DNA of 64,000 nt from Psychroflexus curvus (GTDB lineage Bacteria > Bacteroidota > Bacteroidia > Flavobacteriales > Flavobacteriaceae). The notes below the pieces were generated by a model, which ran no database searches, was not told the origin of the DNA, and was given only the letters and a program-made list of their open reading frames with translations. The stretch lies in NCBI RefSeq assembly GCF_020164585.1, contig NZ_JAIQZF010000006.1, positions 248,001 to 312,000 of the forward strand. Reading direction: 5' to 3'. This document shows, piece by piece, positions 8,050 to 18,400 of the stretch (its first letter is position 1; the number at the start of each line of letters is the position of its first letter). Both the position numbers and the translations under genes were made by a program.

Positions 8050-9417
8050 ATGAAAACAATTTACATCTGCTTACTGGCCGTTTTACTTTCATTTTCAAAC
8101 TATGCTCAGGACCTCTCTGGTGACTGGACTGGCAAATTGAAGTTTGAAGGATATACGCTGGATCTTAATTTCAAAATCTATAAAAATGAAAGTGATCACG
8201 TTTCCTTATTAAGTGTTCCCGCACAATCTCTTAATGATTTTAAGGCAAGCTCTACGTCTTTAGTGGATTCGATATTAAAGATTGAACTGAAGCCTTTAGG
8301 AATTAAATACCAGGGGAAATGGTCTTCAAAAGATACGGTTGTCGGAAATTTTTTTCAAAATAACCTGTCTTTAAAATTGAATCTAATTCGTGGTCATACT
8401 AAGTTGAACAGACCACAGGAGCCGCAGCCACCTTTCAAGTATTACGTAGAAGATGTGGTGTTCAGAAACGAAACCGACAGCATCAACCTTGCAGGAACAC
8501 TTACTTTACCCAAAAAAGAAGGAAAATTTCCTGTAATTATCTTGATAAGTGGTAGCGGTCCGCAGGATAGAAATAGTACTATTATGGGACACAAGCCTTT
8601 TCTGCTGCTGGCTCACGAACTTACTCAAAGTGGAGTAGGAGTGCTGAGGTATGACGAAAGAGGTGTTGGACGGTCTGAGGGTGATTTTCAGGAAACCAGC
8701 CTCGATGATTTTGTATCTGATGCAAAGTCAGCCTACAACTTTTTGAAAGTCAGGAATGATGTAGATCAACAAAACATAGGCCTTTTAGGTCACAGTATTG
8801 GAGGGGTTATAGCTCCAAAACTTGCTCTGCAGGAAGATGTGTCTTTTATGGTGTTGCTAGCAGCCCCAGGTATTGATGGCGATGAAATGATGCTGAAACA
8901 AAGAGCAGATTTTCTTAAGCTCAGAGGAATGAATGCTACTCAGGTAGAACAATCCAATGCTATTTTTGAAAACACGTATAATTTTATCAGGACAACCAGC
9001 GCAAGAGGCAAACAGCTGGAGGCTGAACTGACTCAGTTTATGACCGATAATTATGCAGACACGATGCTGGAGAAAGAATTGATGGCTATTGTAGAGCAAT
9101 TGTCATCTAAAGAAATAGTGGGTCTTTTAAGAAGCAGACCTTCAGAATATCTAGGATTGGTTGATTGCCCTGTACTGGCTATCGGGGGAACAAATGATTT
9201 CCAGGTGTCTTCAAAAGAAAACTTAGAGGCAATTGAATTCGCACTTAAAAAAGGAGGCAACGAAGCGGTTGAAGTAAAAGAATTTGAAGGGGTAAACCAT
9301 CTATTTCAGGAAAGTGAAACTGGAGATATTAGTGAGTATGCAACGATTGAACAGACAATGTCCCCGGAAGTCTTAGCGTATATAAAAGACTGGTTGACCA
9401 GAACTTTAGATAAATAA
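8050..9417 (+). CDS. Exported alpha/beta hydrolase
   Basis: Protein of 455 residues with a signal peptide (about 1-19, ending NYAQ). An N-terminal beta-rich domain (about 20-130) precedes an alpha/beta-hydrolase domain. The nucleophile elbow is GHSIGG with Ser249, preceded by the oxyanion-side ISGSGPQDRN motif; the acid is probably in GGTNDFQV and the histidine in EGVNHLF near residue 418. This architecture matches the exported esterase/peptidase-like family common in Bacteroidota. The substrate is unknown. A second secreted protein follows 15 bases later, suggesting cotranscription. Confidence 0.9.
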   Translation: MKTIYICLLAVLLSFSNYAQDLSGDWTGKLKFEGYTLDLNFKIYKNESDHVSLLSVPAQSLNDFKASSTSLVDSILKIELKPLGIKYQGKWSSKDTVVGNFFQNNLSLKLNLIRGHTKLNRPQEPQPPFKYYVEDVVFRNETDSINLAGTLTLPKKEGKFPVIILISGSGPQDRNSTIMGHKPFLLLAHELTQSGVGVLRYDERGVGRSEGDFQETSLDDFVSDAKSAYNFLKVRNDVDQQNIGLLGHSIGGVIAPKLALQEDVSFMVLLAAPGIDGDEMMLKQRADFLKLRGMNATQVEQSNAIFENTYNFIRTTSARGKQLEAELTQFMTDNYADTMLEKELMAIVEQLSSKEIVGLLRSRPSEYLGLVDCPVLAIGGTNDFQVSSKENLEAIEFALKKGGNEAVEVKEFEGVNHLFQESETGDISEYATIEQTMSPEVLAYIKDWLTRTLDK

Positions 9418-9432
9418 CTTAAAATTAAGCCA

Positions 9433-10182
9433 ATGAAAAATTTATGTTTTACTTTGACATTACTGTGCTTCGCTAGTCTCCTTTCTGCTCAGTCTATGAA
9501 AGGTGCCTGGCAATTGATAAGTTTAAATGGTGAAAAGGTCACCGACAGAGAGGTTATTAAAATAGCGACAGATAATTATTTTGCCTTAGGTTCAAAGCGC
9601 ATTGAGGACAATTCATTTCTGGGAGCAGCTGGAGGAGAATACAAATTGAAAGGTGATAAACTCATTGAAAAGAGAGATTTTGATACGTATGACAGCTCGA
9701 AAATTAATGCAGTAAAAGAATATCGACTAACCTGGATCGACGATAAAAAAGTTCAAATAACTGATAGTAAGCACACAAAGATTTGGAAAAAACGATCTTC
9801 AGAAATCGACGAATTATCAGGAAATTGGGTGATTACAGGTCGAAAGCGCGGGGGAGTTATGATGGAAATGAAACCACTTGACAGACGTACGATTAAAATC
9901 TTAACTGCAAATCGTTTTCAATGGGTAGCGTTTAATTCGGCTACTAAAACATTTATGGCATCAGGAGGCGGAACTTACTCTGCTCAGGATGGAATTTATA
10001 CTGAGCATATCACTTTTTTCTCAAAAGATAAAAATAGAGTAGGAGCCCATCTTGATTTCAACTTTGAAGTCATCGACGGCAAATGGCATCATAAAGGACA
10101 AAGTTCTGGAGGAAAATCTATTTATGAAATTTGGTCACCCTACTCTGAGACTTACCCTAACGCATTAAAGACTCAAAATTAA
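9433..10182 (+). CDS. Secreted protein with two DUF4488-like (lipocalin-like) repeats
   Basis: Protein of 249 residues with a signal peptide (about 1-19, ending LLSAQ). Two similar beta-rich modules are seen, about 22-120 and 128-238. Each opens with a GxW motif (KGAWQLIS, SGNWVITG), contains a threonine/asparagine-F turn (TDNYFALG, TANRFQWV) and a Gly-rich AAGGEY/SGGGTY strand, and closes with W-containing ends (IWKK, EIWSPY). This resembles the DUF4488/lipocalin-like family of Bacteroidota. The function is unknown; small-molecule binding is possible. It probably shares a transcript with the upstream hydrolase. Confidence 0.75.
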   Translation: MKNLCFTLTLLCFASLLSAQSMKGAWQLISLNGEKVTDREVIKIATDNYFALGSKRIEDNSFLGAAGGEYKLKGDKLIEKRDFDTYDSSKINAVKEYRLTWIDDKKVQITDSKHTKIWKKRSSEIDELSGNWVITGRKRGGVMMEMKPLDRRTIKILTANRFQWVAFNSATKTFMASGGGTYSAQDGIYTEHITFFSKDKNRVGAHLDFNFEVIDGKWHHKGQSSGGKSIYEIWSPYSETYPNALKTQN

Positions 10183-10245
10183 AATATTCATTTTATCATT
10201 ATTTTATAGAATAATAGTGATATCACAAATCCTTGTTGTCGCTTA

Positions 10246-10298
10246 TTGCTATAAATGCATTTTTATTTACATTTGTTTAACAAATGGTGAGTGGTCAC
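10246..10298 (+). promoter_or_regulatory. Promoter of the first PAS-DHp gene with GTGA-N4-TCAC dyad
   Basis: TTG (10246-10248), a 19-base spacer and TACATTTG (10268-10275) make an excellent Bacteroidota promoter. GTGA (10287-10290), GTGG, TCAC (10295-10298) follow just downstream of the expected start site, 19 bases before the ATG. The same dyad with a different centre (GCAA) occurs before the paralogue at 11645. A further palindrome GTGATATCAC lies upstream at 10217-10226. In RNA the dyad would be a 4-base stem with a tetraloop. Confidence 0.6.
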
Positions 10299-10317
10299 TT
10301 ATTCTAAATACAAATTA

Positions 10318-11349
10318 ATGCAAGATGAAATCCTTATTAATCACATATCTCAATCTCTTATAAATTCTAAAATATATGATGTAGTCGTAACCGATATAAA
10401 TGGAGATTATGTTTTTGTAAATGAGACTTTTCACAGTCGGTTTTCATTTATAACAGATGATTTTACGGGAAAGCCTTCCTCTATAGCCATGCATCCTGAT
10501 GAATACCTTAAAACTGAAGATATAGTCATTAAGTGTTTTGCAAACCCAAAGCATTGTTTCCCCATAGAATTAAGGAAGCCCTTACGAAATGGAAAAGGGT
10601 ATAACTGGACACAGTGGGAGTTTTCAGCTATTTTAGACAATAATCAAGAGCCTATAGGTATTCTGTGTATAGGTTTTGATATTACTGGACCAGAGCATAA
10701 TAACTTGCAACTTAAGGAGTTTCAAACGAAGCTGACTAAAACTATTGAGTCTATTCCTCATCCTATGCTTATTCTGGATGATGAACAAAACATAAATTAT
10801 ATCAACAGGGAATTTGAGGTTGTTTTTGGGTTTTCTATTAGTGAAATTATAGGTAAAAAAATAGAAATTCTTTTTCCGGAACATCATAAAGAAAATTATA
10901 ATAGACTTCTGGGGAATTACATTGCTGAAAATCAAAAAAAAATTAGAGTGAATCCCTACCGAGATTTCAAAAACAATAAAAATGAAAATATAACGGTAGG
11001 TATCAGTTTAAATAGTTTTTATGACAACGGTAATCTAAATATCATCATGATTATCGAAGACCTGACTTTAGCTAAGCAAAATCAAGATACGATTATCAAT
11101 CAAAATAATGCTTTCAGACAAATCGCCTGGAAACATTCTCATGAACTCAGGAAACCAGTGGCTAATATTTTAGGTTTATCCAATTTACTCGATATTAAAG
11201 ATTTAAAGAGTGAAACCAATTATAAAACCATTTCTTATTTAAGGGAAGCTGCAAATGAACTTGACCTTATCACACAAAGTATTGTGAAAGAAGCAATTGA
11301 GAATGAGTGTGAAGTTGAATTCGAAAAAAATAAACGTAATTTGTTTTAG
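10318..11349 (+). CDS. PAS-PAS-DHp protein lacking a histidine-kinase ATPase domain (copy 1)
   Basis: Protein of 343 residues from the ATG at 10318. A GTG start at 10291 is possible, but only the chosen start aligns with the paralogue. Two PAS domains are seen (about 18-130 and 145-262; the second with PHPMLILDDEQNI and the usual FGFS...IIG segment), then a HisKA-like DHp domain with HSHELRKP, where His275 is the phospho-acceptor candidate. The chain ends 68 residues later with no N, G1 or G2 box, so no HATPase domain. No membrane segments are present, so it is cytoplasmic. A second PAS-DHp gene of the same length follows. It may be phosphorylated by a partner kinase or act by binding; that is inference. 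Confidence 0.85.
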   Translation: MQDEILINHISQSLINSKIYDVVVTDINGDYVFVNETFHSRFSFITDDFTGKPSSIAMHPDEYLKTEDIVIKCFANPKHCFPIELRKPLRNGKGYNWTQWEFSAILDNNQEPIGILCIGFDITGPEHNNLQLKEFQTKLTKTIESIPHPMLILDDEQNINYINREFEVVFGFSISEIIGKKIEILFPEHHKENYNRLLGNYIAENQKKIRVNPYRDFKNNKNENITVGISLNSFYDNGNLNIIMIIEDLTLAKQNQDTIINQNNAFRQIAWKHSHELRKPVANILGLSNLLDIKDLKSETNYKTISYLREAANELDLITQSIVKEAIENECEVEFEKNKRNLF

Positions 11350-11644
11350 ATCATTAAGTTTTTAAAATCAGAAACTTATATATAGGATACTTCTTTCCAG
11401 TATTTTTTTGTTGAGAAAAAAAGAATAGGTTTCACAAACATCATTAGCTATGAAATTTGGCATTTAATTTCAGAGGTAAATCCCAGCGGTTTCATGAGTC
11501 AAAAATATGATTTTTAAAATCTATTATTTTTTCACAGCAAAATGTTTTAAGCCGTAATAATTATTTTTACGCTTTTAATTTTGATATCATTTTTAAATTA
11601 TATTTACTTTACTATTGGTGAGCAATCACTTTAAATTCATATAA
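11350..11644 (+). promoter_or_regulatory. Intergenic region with conserved dyad before the second PAS-DHp gene
   Basis: This 295-base gap contains no coding frame I can support. Near its end TATATTTA (about 11599-11606) is a one-mismatch -7 element. The dyad GTGA (11618-11621), GCAA, TCAC (11626-11629) sits 15 bases before the ATG and matches the element before copy 1, including the preceding TTGG/ATGG and following CTTT/CTTA. An upstream TGATATCA palindrome (11582-11589) also resembles the one before copy 1. Confidence 0.45.
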
Positions 11645-12676
11645 ATGCAAAATGGTTTTATTACTGATACCATACCACAAGCTCTTAAAAATTCTAAACT
11701 TTATGATGTTGTAGTTATAGACTTGAGTGGAAATTATATGTTCGTCAATGAAACGTTTCAAAATCGATTTTCATTTATTACTGATGATTTTATCGGAAAA
11801 CATTCTTTCATTACCACGCATCCTGATGAATACCATAAAATTGAGGAAATAGTCATGAAATGTCTTTCCCATCCTCAACATTGTTTTCCTGTTGAAATCA
11901 GAAAACATATTGAAAATGAAAAAGGATATATCTGGACGCAATGGGAGTTTTCAGCCATACTAGATAAAGATCAGCAGCCTGTTGGGATTTTATGTGTCGG
12001 CTTTGATATTACCAGACCAGAGCATAATAATATGAAACTTAAAGAATCTAAAAATAAAGTGACTAAAACAATTGAGGCTGTTCCTCATCCCATGCTTATT
12101 TTAGATGATAAACAGACCATAGGATTTGTCAACACCGAATTTGAAGTTGTCTTTGGATTTTCACATGATGACATATTAGGTAGAAAATTAGATATCCTGT
12201 TCCCGGAAAATCTTAAAGAAAAATATTCAAGACTTTTCGCTAATTACATCAATGATGAACCTAAAAAATTAAGATTAAATAATTATCGAAATTTTAAAAC
12301 CAGTAAAAATAAAAACTTAACAGTGGGTATCAGTTTAAATAGTTTTAAGGATGATGATAATCTTAATATCATTATGATCATTGAAGATTTGACACTGGCT
12401 AAGCAAAACCAGGATACAATTATCAATCAAAACAATGCCTTCAGGGAAATCGCCTGGAAACATTCTCATGAGTTGAGAAAACCTGTGGCTAATATTTTGG
12501 GACTCTCAAATTTGCTGGACCTTAATGATCTTCAAAGTGACACCAATTATAAAACCATTTCTTACTTAAAGGACGCTGCCAAGAATCTCGATCTTATCAC
12601 TAAAAGTATCGTGAAAGAGGCATCCAAGAATGAGTACGGTGTTAAATTCAAAAAAAATAAACGTAATTTGTTTTAA
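11645..12676 (+). CDS. PAS-PAS-DHp protein lacking a histidine-kinase ATPase domain (copy 2)
   Basis: Protein of 343 residues that aligns with copy 1 over its full length without gaps. Roughly two thirds of positions are the same by eye, and the match is strongest from the linker KQNQDTIINQNNAF to the end. It has the same two PAS domains and the same DHp helix with HSHELRKP (candidate His275), and it stops before any ATPase domain, ending in the same KNKRNLF tail. The first PAS has diverged most, which would fit different ligands or partners. The gene ends before a strong terminator shared with the convergent E1 gene. It is a tandem duplication of copy 1. Confidence 0.85.
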   Translation: MQNGFITDTIPQALKNSKLYDVVVIDLSGNYMFVNETFQNRFSFITDDFIGKHSFITTHPDEYHKIEEIVMKCLSHPQHCFPVEIRKHIENEKGYIWTQWEFSAILDKDQQPVGILCVGFDITRPEHNNMKLKESKNKVTKTIEAVPHPMLILDDKQTIGFVNTEFEVVFGFSHDDILGRKLDILFPENLKEKYSRLFANYINDEPKKLRLNNYRNFKTSKNKNLTVGISLNSFKDDDNLNIIMIIEDLTLAKQNQDTIINQNNAFREIAWKHSHELRKPVANILGLSNLLDLNDLQSDTNYKTISYLKDAAKNLDLITKSIVKEASKNEYGVKFKKNKRNLF

Positions 12677-12750
12677 ATCCAGTAGTCTTAAAAATTAAAA
12701 AACTTATAAGTTGGATTTAATTCAGTATCAGGTCGAATTTTAAACAAAAA

Positions 12751-12782
12751 AAGCCATCCGCCTAAGGCGAATGGCTTTTTTG
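12751..12782. terminator. Bidirectional terminator between PAS-DHp copy 2 and the E1 gene
   Basis: AAGCCATCCGCC and GGCGAATGGCTT form a stem with one C/A mismatch and a TAA loop, with an A run before and a T run after. The core CATCCGCCTnAGGCG recurs in the terminator at 46930-46965. Confidence 0.85.
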
Positions 12783-12797
12783 TTTGTTAAAAGATAA

Positions 12798-15209
12798 TTA
12801 CATCAGTTTGGGATAATCCTCCGGTTTAAATTCACGTAGAATAGCATAAACTTTTTCAAATACATCTTCTGCAGAAGGTTTAGAGAAATAATCCCCATCC
12901 GTTCCATAAGCCGGACGATGGGCCTTCGCTGTGAGGGTTTGAGGTTGACTATCCAAAGATTTATAACCATTTTGTTCTTCTAAGATTTGCTGAAGAATAT
13001 ATGCCGAAGCTCCTCCAGGTACATCTTCATCAACTACCAATAGCCTGTTTGTCTTCTCAAGGCTCTTCACAATGTCGTGATTTAAGTCAAACGGTACCAA
13101 AGACTGGCAGTCTATGATTTCCACATCGATATCGACTTCCTGCAAATCCTTAGCAGCTTGCTCAATGATTCTTAAGGTTGAACCATAAGAAACAATAGTT
13201 AAGTCACTTCCCTCACGAATAGTTTCTACCTTCCCAACAGGTGTTTTAAACTCTCCGAGGTTATTTGGTTTTTTCTCTTTAAGTCTGTATCCATTTAAAC
13301 ATTCAATAATAAGTGCAGGCTCATCGCTTTCCAGCATGGTATTGTAAAACCCAGCCGCTTTGGTCATATTTCTTGGGACCAATACATTAACGCCGCGTAT
13401 TAAATTTAGAATTCCACCCATAGGTGAACCTGAATGCCAGATGCCTTCCAGTCTGTGTCCACGAGTTCTGACTATCAGTGGTGATTTTTGTTTTCCTTTG
13501 CTTCTGTAAGCAGTAGTGGCCAGGTCATCGCTCATAATTTGTAAAGCATAAAGCAAATAATCCAGATATTGAATCTCAGCTATTGGCCGTAATCCTCTTA
13601 AGGACATTCCAATACCCTGACCTAAAATGGTAGCTTCACGTATTCCTGTGTCGGCTACTCTTAATTTTCCATACTTTTCCTGAAGTCCTTCCAGACCCTG
13701 ATTGACATCACCAATTTCTCCGGCATCTTCTCCAAAAATTAAGGTTTCTGGTCGGGTCTCAAATATCTTATCAAAATTATCTCTTAATATAACTCTGGCA
13801 TCCACATCTTCAGCATCTTCGTCATAAGTAGGTTCTAAAGCTTCAATGTTGGTAGCCTTACCATCATATTCACTCCACAGATGGCTACTGTAATCGGGCT
13901 GGGTTCTAGCTCTGAACTCTTTGATCCACTGAATCAGTTTCTTTTTTGCATCAGACTCTTCTCCTCTTACATAGCGCAAAGCTTTTCTTGCTGTGGAAAG
14001 AATGACAGATTTTATTGGCTCGTCGTTTTCTTTGAGTTCTTTTACCAAAGAAGCGATAAAGTTTTTATTTTCAGAAGAATTTGCAAGATCAGTCAATAAC
14101 TTAACCACTGTTCTATTTTCAGATTTGGCTGTTTTTCCAAAAGCAGTCCAGGCCGCCTTTTTGCCATCTCTTACTTCTTTTTTGATGCTTTTTTCAAGTT
14201 CTACCAATTCTTCTTCAGTACAAAATCCGTTGGAAATCATCCATTCACGCATCTTTGTGTTACAGTCGTGCTCTCTTTCCCACTGCAATCTTTCATCCGT
14301 CTTATAGCGTTCGTGCGATCCGGAGGTAGAATGACCCTGGGGTTGAGTGACTTCAACAACATGAATCAAAACAGGGACATGCTGCTCTCTGGCAATTTTC
14401 TCTGCCTTCTCGTAAGTTTCAATTAAAGCAGGATAATCCCAGCCTTTAACGACTAATATCTTATAACCGTTGGTATCGTTTTCTTTTTGAAAGCCTTTAA
14501 GGATTTCAGATATGTTTTCTTTGGTGGTTTGATGTCTTGCATGAACCGAAATTCCATAATCATCGTCCCACACATTGATGACCATTGGTACTTGCAACAC
14601 ACCAGCTGCATTGAATGTTTCCCAAAAATGACCTTCACTTGTACTTGCGTTTCCAATAGTTCCCCAGGCGATTTCATTACCGTTGTTAGAAAATTTTTCA
14701 GAATCGATGCCATCTACATTTCTATAAATTTTGGAGGCTTGGGCAAGACCAAGCAAACGTGGCATCTGACCCGCAGTAGGAGAGATGTCTGCACTTGAGT
14801 TTTTTTGTTCAGTTAGGTTTTTCCAGCTTCCATCTTCATTTAAACTGTGCGTCATAAAATGACCACCCATCTGGCGACCGCCAGACATAGGTTCATCTTC
14901 CAGATTGGTATTGGCATAAAGTCCAGCAAAAAACTGCTCAATCGTCAATTCTCCGATAGCCATCATAAACGTTTGATCTCTATAATAACCAGAACGAAAA
15001 TCTCCATTTCTAAACGATTTGGCCCAAGCTAACTGAGGTACCTCTTTTCCATCACCAAAAATTCCAAATTTTGCTTTACCAGTTAAGACTTCACGTCTTC
15101 CAAGCAAACTGCATTCTCTACTGGTGACGGCTATTTTATAATCTTCTAGAACTTGTTTTTTGAACTCGTCAAAAGAAAGATCTTCTTTTTTTTGAAGTTT
15201 ATCTTGCAT
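12798..15209 (-). CDS. 2-oxoacid dehydrogenase E1, alpha and beta subunits fused
   Basis: Protein of 803 residues. The first part (about 20-340) resembles the E1 alpha subunit, with a TPP-binding region GNASTSEG...VWDDDYGIS. The last part (from about 455) resembles the E1 beta subunit, with FGEDAGEIGDVNQGLEG, PIAEIQYLDY and a C-terminal transketolase-like domain (VSYGSTLRI). Such one-piece E1 proteins are common in Flavobacteriia and are usually annotated as branched-chain 2-oxoacid dehydrogenase E1; they decarboxylate a 2-oxoacid with thiamine diphosphate and pass the acyl group to lipoyl-E2. No E2 or E3 gene is in the window, so the substrate (2-oxoisovalerate type or pyruvate) is not settled. 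Confidence 0.9.
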   Translation of the reverse strand: MQDKLQKKEDLSFDEFKKQVLEDYKIAVTSRECSLLGRREVLTGKAKFGIFGDGKEVPQLAWAKSFRNGDFRSGYYRDQTFMMAIGELTIEQFFAGLYANTNLEDEPMSGGRQMGGHFMTHSLNEDGSWKNLTEQKNSSADISPTAGQMPRLLGLAQASKIYRNVDGIDSEKFSNNGNEIAWGTIGNASTSEGHFWETFNAAGVLQVPMVINVWDDDYGISVHARHQTTKENISEILKGFQKENDTNGYKILVVKGWDYPALIETYEKAEKIAREQHVPVLIHVVEVTQPQGHSTSGSHERYKTDERLQWEREHDCNTKMREWMISNGFCTEEELVELEKSIKKEVRDGKKAAWTAFGKTAKSENRTVVKLLTDLANSSENKNFIASLVKELKENDEPIKSVILSTARKALRYVRGEESDAKKKLIQWIKEFRARTQPDYSSHLWSEYDGKATNIEALEPTYDEDAEDVDARVILRDNFDKIFETRPETLIFGEDAGEIGDVNQGLEGLQEKYGKLRVADTGIREATILGQGIGMSLRGLRPIAEIQYLDYLLYALQIMSDDLATTAYRSKGKQKSPLIVRTRGHRLEGIWHSGSPMGGILNLIRGVNVLVPRNMTKAAGFYNTMLESDEPALIIECLNGYRLKEKKPNNLGEFKTPVGKVETIREGSDLTIVSYGSTLRIIEQAAKDLQEVDIDVEIIDCQSLVPFDLNHDIVKSLEKTNRLLVVDEDVPGGASAYILQQILEEQNGYKSLDSQPQTLTAKAHRPAYGTDGDYFSKPSAEDVFEKVYAILREFKPEDYPKLM

Positions 15210-15417
15210 TTTATCAATTTTATGACTCTTGCGAAGATACTAAATTCCGATGAGAAATTTCGCTAGCAAAGAAAGCATAAATGAATAATTCGTAATAGAA
15301 TAAGGATTAATTTATTTTTTATAAAAATATATCAATTTTAATGAAGTTAAATTGATGATTTATCAATCTAATAGCTCTAAAAATAATCAAATTTGCTTTA
15401 TCGACTTTAGTTAAACT

Positions 15418-18400
15418 TTAGCCAACCACCTGCAGCTGACTGTAGCCCTGAGCATTTCTTTCCAAGACAATTTGCGTTTGAATTCTCTCTTTTAACGTGC
15501 TAACATGGCTTATGATACCAATGGTTTTGTTGCTTTCAGCCTGTAAACGTTCCAGCGTATCTAAAGTGACATCTAGTGTTTCAGGATCTAAAGTTCCGAA
15601 GCCTTCATCGATAAATAAACTATTGATTTCCACATTTCTGGAAGCTAAATCAGACAATCCCAGAGCCAAAGCCAGACTCATCAGAAAGGTTTCTCCTCCA
15701 GACAGGGTCTTCACAGATCGTCGCATTCCCCCCATATGATGATCGATCACATAAAGCTGGTCTTTGTCTTCCTTAGGTAAATAGCGATCCAATTCATAGC
15801 GGTCGTTCAGGTGTTTTAGGCGTTTATTCCCCAAGTAAATCAAACGTTGCAAACTCAAATCTTGTGCAAATTTATTGAACTCTGTTCCCGTAGCATCCCC
15901 AATCAGCTTGTTCAGAATCTCCCATTTTTTGTTGGCTTTCTGCTCCTCAGCTATACTTCTCTCTATACTTACAAAACGTTCAATACGGTCTTTGTTATTT
16001 TTCAACTGCCTGTTGACTTCTTCAATTTCGTTTTTTGTGTTCTGGAAAGTATTGGACAAGTCAGTTATAGCCAATTCAGCTTGATTTTTATCAGTGAAAA
16101 ATTCAAATCTTAAGTCATTAATCTGAGTTTTGATGCCTTTTAGTTTTTCCTTCTGAATTTGTATTCGTTCGTTTAATTCATTGAGCTGTTGGCTTAGTGC
16201 CTGGTAGTCTGCCGACTTCATTCGAGATGAATTGGCCTTCGAAATGCTTGAAAATGCACTGGCTTTTATTTTAGGCTCTAAGTTCTCCTGAAGTTGTAGC
16301 CGTTTGCTTTCAACTCGGCTTAAGTTTTCATTCTCTTTGCTTAATGATTTTTTAGTTGTGGATATATTCGAATTTAAAGTGATCCAGTTTTTCTTCAGTT
16401 CAGAAACTAAATTATCTAAATGCTCTCCAGCATATAGAGTTCTCATTTTAGCCTTTAACTGACTTCCTTGTTCCTTGATTAACTGAAGTTTATACAAAAC
16501 ATCTATAGAATTTTCTAAAGCCTGAATTTCTGCCTGGAGCTGTTTTGTTTTTTCAAGATTTTCAATCTCCTGCCCGACAGAACCTTCTAACTCCAAAAAT
16601 GTTTTCCCTTCAAGTTGAGGAAGAATAAATTCAAAGTTTTTAGCAAAAACCTCTTTTCTTTGGGTCAGATTCAGCTTTAAATCTTCAAGTTCAGCTTTCT
16701 GTTCTTCAACACGTTCGGTTTTTGAATCTTGCTGAGCATTTAAAGTTTCAATTGCTTTGGAAAGCAACTGAAGCTCCTCTTTTTTAGTTTTCAACTTTTT
16801 ATCCAATTCAGAATCAAGAGCAGGAGCATGCTCAAAATACGGATGGTCTTTAGAACCGCAGACAGGACAGGGCTCGTTCTCTACCAGTTTTTTTCTGAGG
16901 TCTTCAACTTCCAGCCTTAAGTTTTGATTTTCTTTTTCAGTCTCCAGATGTGTGACCTCTTTTTTAAGGGTCTCGAAAGCAGTTTCTTTTTCTGAAATCA
17001 GTTTCGGAAATTTAGCGAGTTCTTCTTTATCCAACTTGATTTGCTGGCTAAGTCTGGCAGACCTTTCTTCTAATTCAGTTAAGGATTTATCCTCATGTTT
17101 AGCTTCCTTGACCTGATTCAACAACTGGTTTTTCGCTTTTATGCTCTCATCTAAAGTTGTATCACCCTCAAGCTGAATGGCAAAACCTTCAACTTTTTGT
17201 TTTGAAACCTTCAATTTGTCCTGAAGTTCACTTCTAAAATCAGGTATAGCTTGAGTTTTGAATTTCAAATTCAAAACCTCCAGTTCTCTGGTCAAAATTT
17301 CAAGTTTAGACTTATAGTCGTTGAGTTTTAGTTGCTTTTCGTTCTCAAGCTTCTGATATTCTTTAAGCAATTCATCTAATCGATGCTCAGTTTCAGAAGC
17401 TTCAACTTCAGTGTTAAGAAGTTCCTGAACCTTACTTTTTAAATCTTTAATCTGTGTTTGAAGTTGAGATAGATCGTTTTCTAAAGTTTCTATGGTTTCA
17501 ACCTGACTTTCCTTTTTTTCTGCAAGAGCATTATATTCCATAAGTTGTTCTTCAAAAGCCAAAGTTTTAGAGTGTTTGCTTAATTTATCGGCATTTTTAC
17601 TTTGAAATTCCTTAAATTCGGTCTTGTACTGCTCAAGTTTTTTGGATTCAGCTTCCAGTTCATTATCTCGTTTCTCCTTAGTTTTAAGTTGATCCAGGTC
17701 TTTTTCATAGCGAGAAAGTGAGAGTTGTTGCTCTTTCTCTTGTTTTTCAAGCTCAGCTTTATTTTTCTGCTTCAGTTGAAGTTCTTCTTCACTTAAAAGC
17801 TTTAGCCTGATATCTTCCATCAAAGTTTTTTGACTGGAGATTTTAGACCTCAGTGCATTATATTTTTCAAATACTTTTCTTCCAATTTGTCTGTAAATCG
17901 ACGTATTGGTGATTTTTTCTAAAAGCTCACTTCGCTCTTTTTCATTGGATTGAAGCAGGGTTGCAAATTCTCCCTGAGATAATAAAACCGATTTTACGAA
18001 TTGATCATAAGACAAACCAATCAGCCGTTGAATCTCTGTCAGTACCTCAGATTTCTTTTCACTAAAAAAAGTTTCAGTAACAGGATTCCATAAATCCATC
18101 TGATACTCCCTTAATTTATTATTTCTATTGGTTGAAATGGACCAGGTAGAAGTGAAGGTGCCAGAATTGCAGGAGAATTTGACTTTTGCGTAAGCTTCTT
18201 TTTGGTATTTGGTCAGTATGCTTCCATCCTGTTCAATCTTATTTTTGGTGACACTTGGTATTCTAGGGGTTCTGCCGTAAAGTGCCAGACAAATCGCATC
18301 GAGCAGGGTGCTTTTTCCACTTCCCGTTGGTCCAATGATAGCAAACAAACCACCAGTGTTTAGTGGTGATTCATTAAAATTGATTTCATGTTCACCTCTT

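Noticed and set aside
12798-15209. E1 alpha/beta gene as an assembly error fusing two genes
   Set aside because: One-piece E1 proteins of this length are usual in Flavobacteriia and the linker is in frame without stops.
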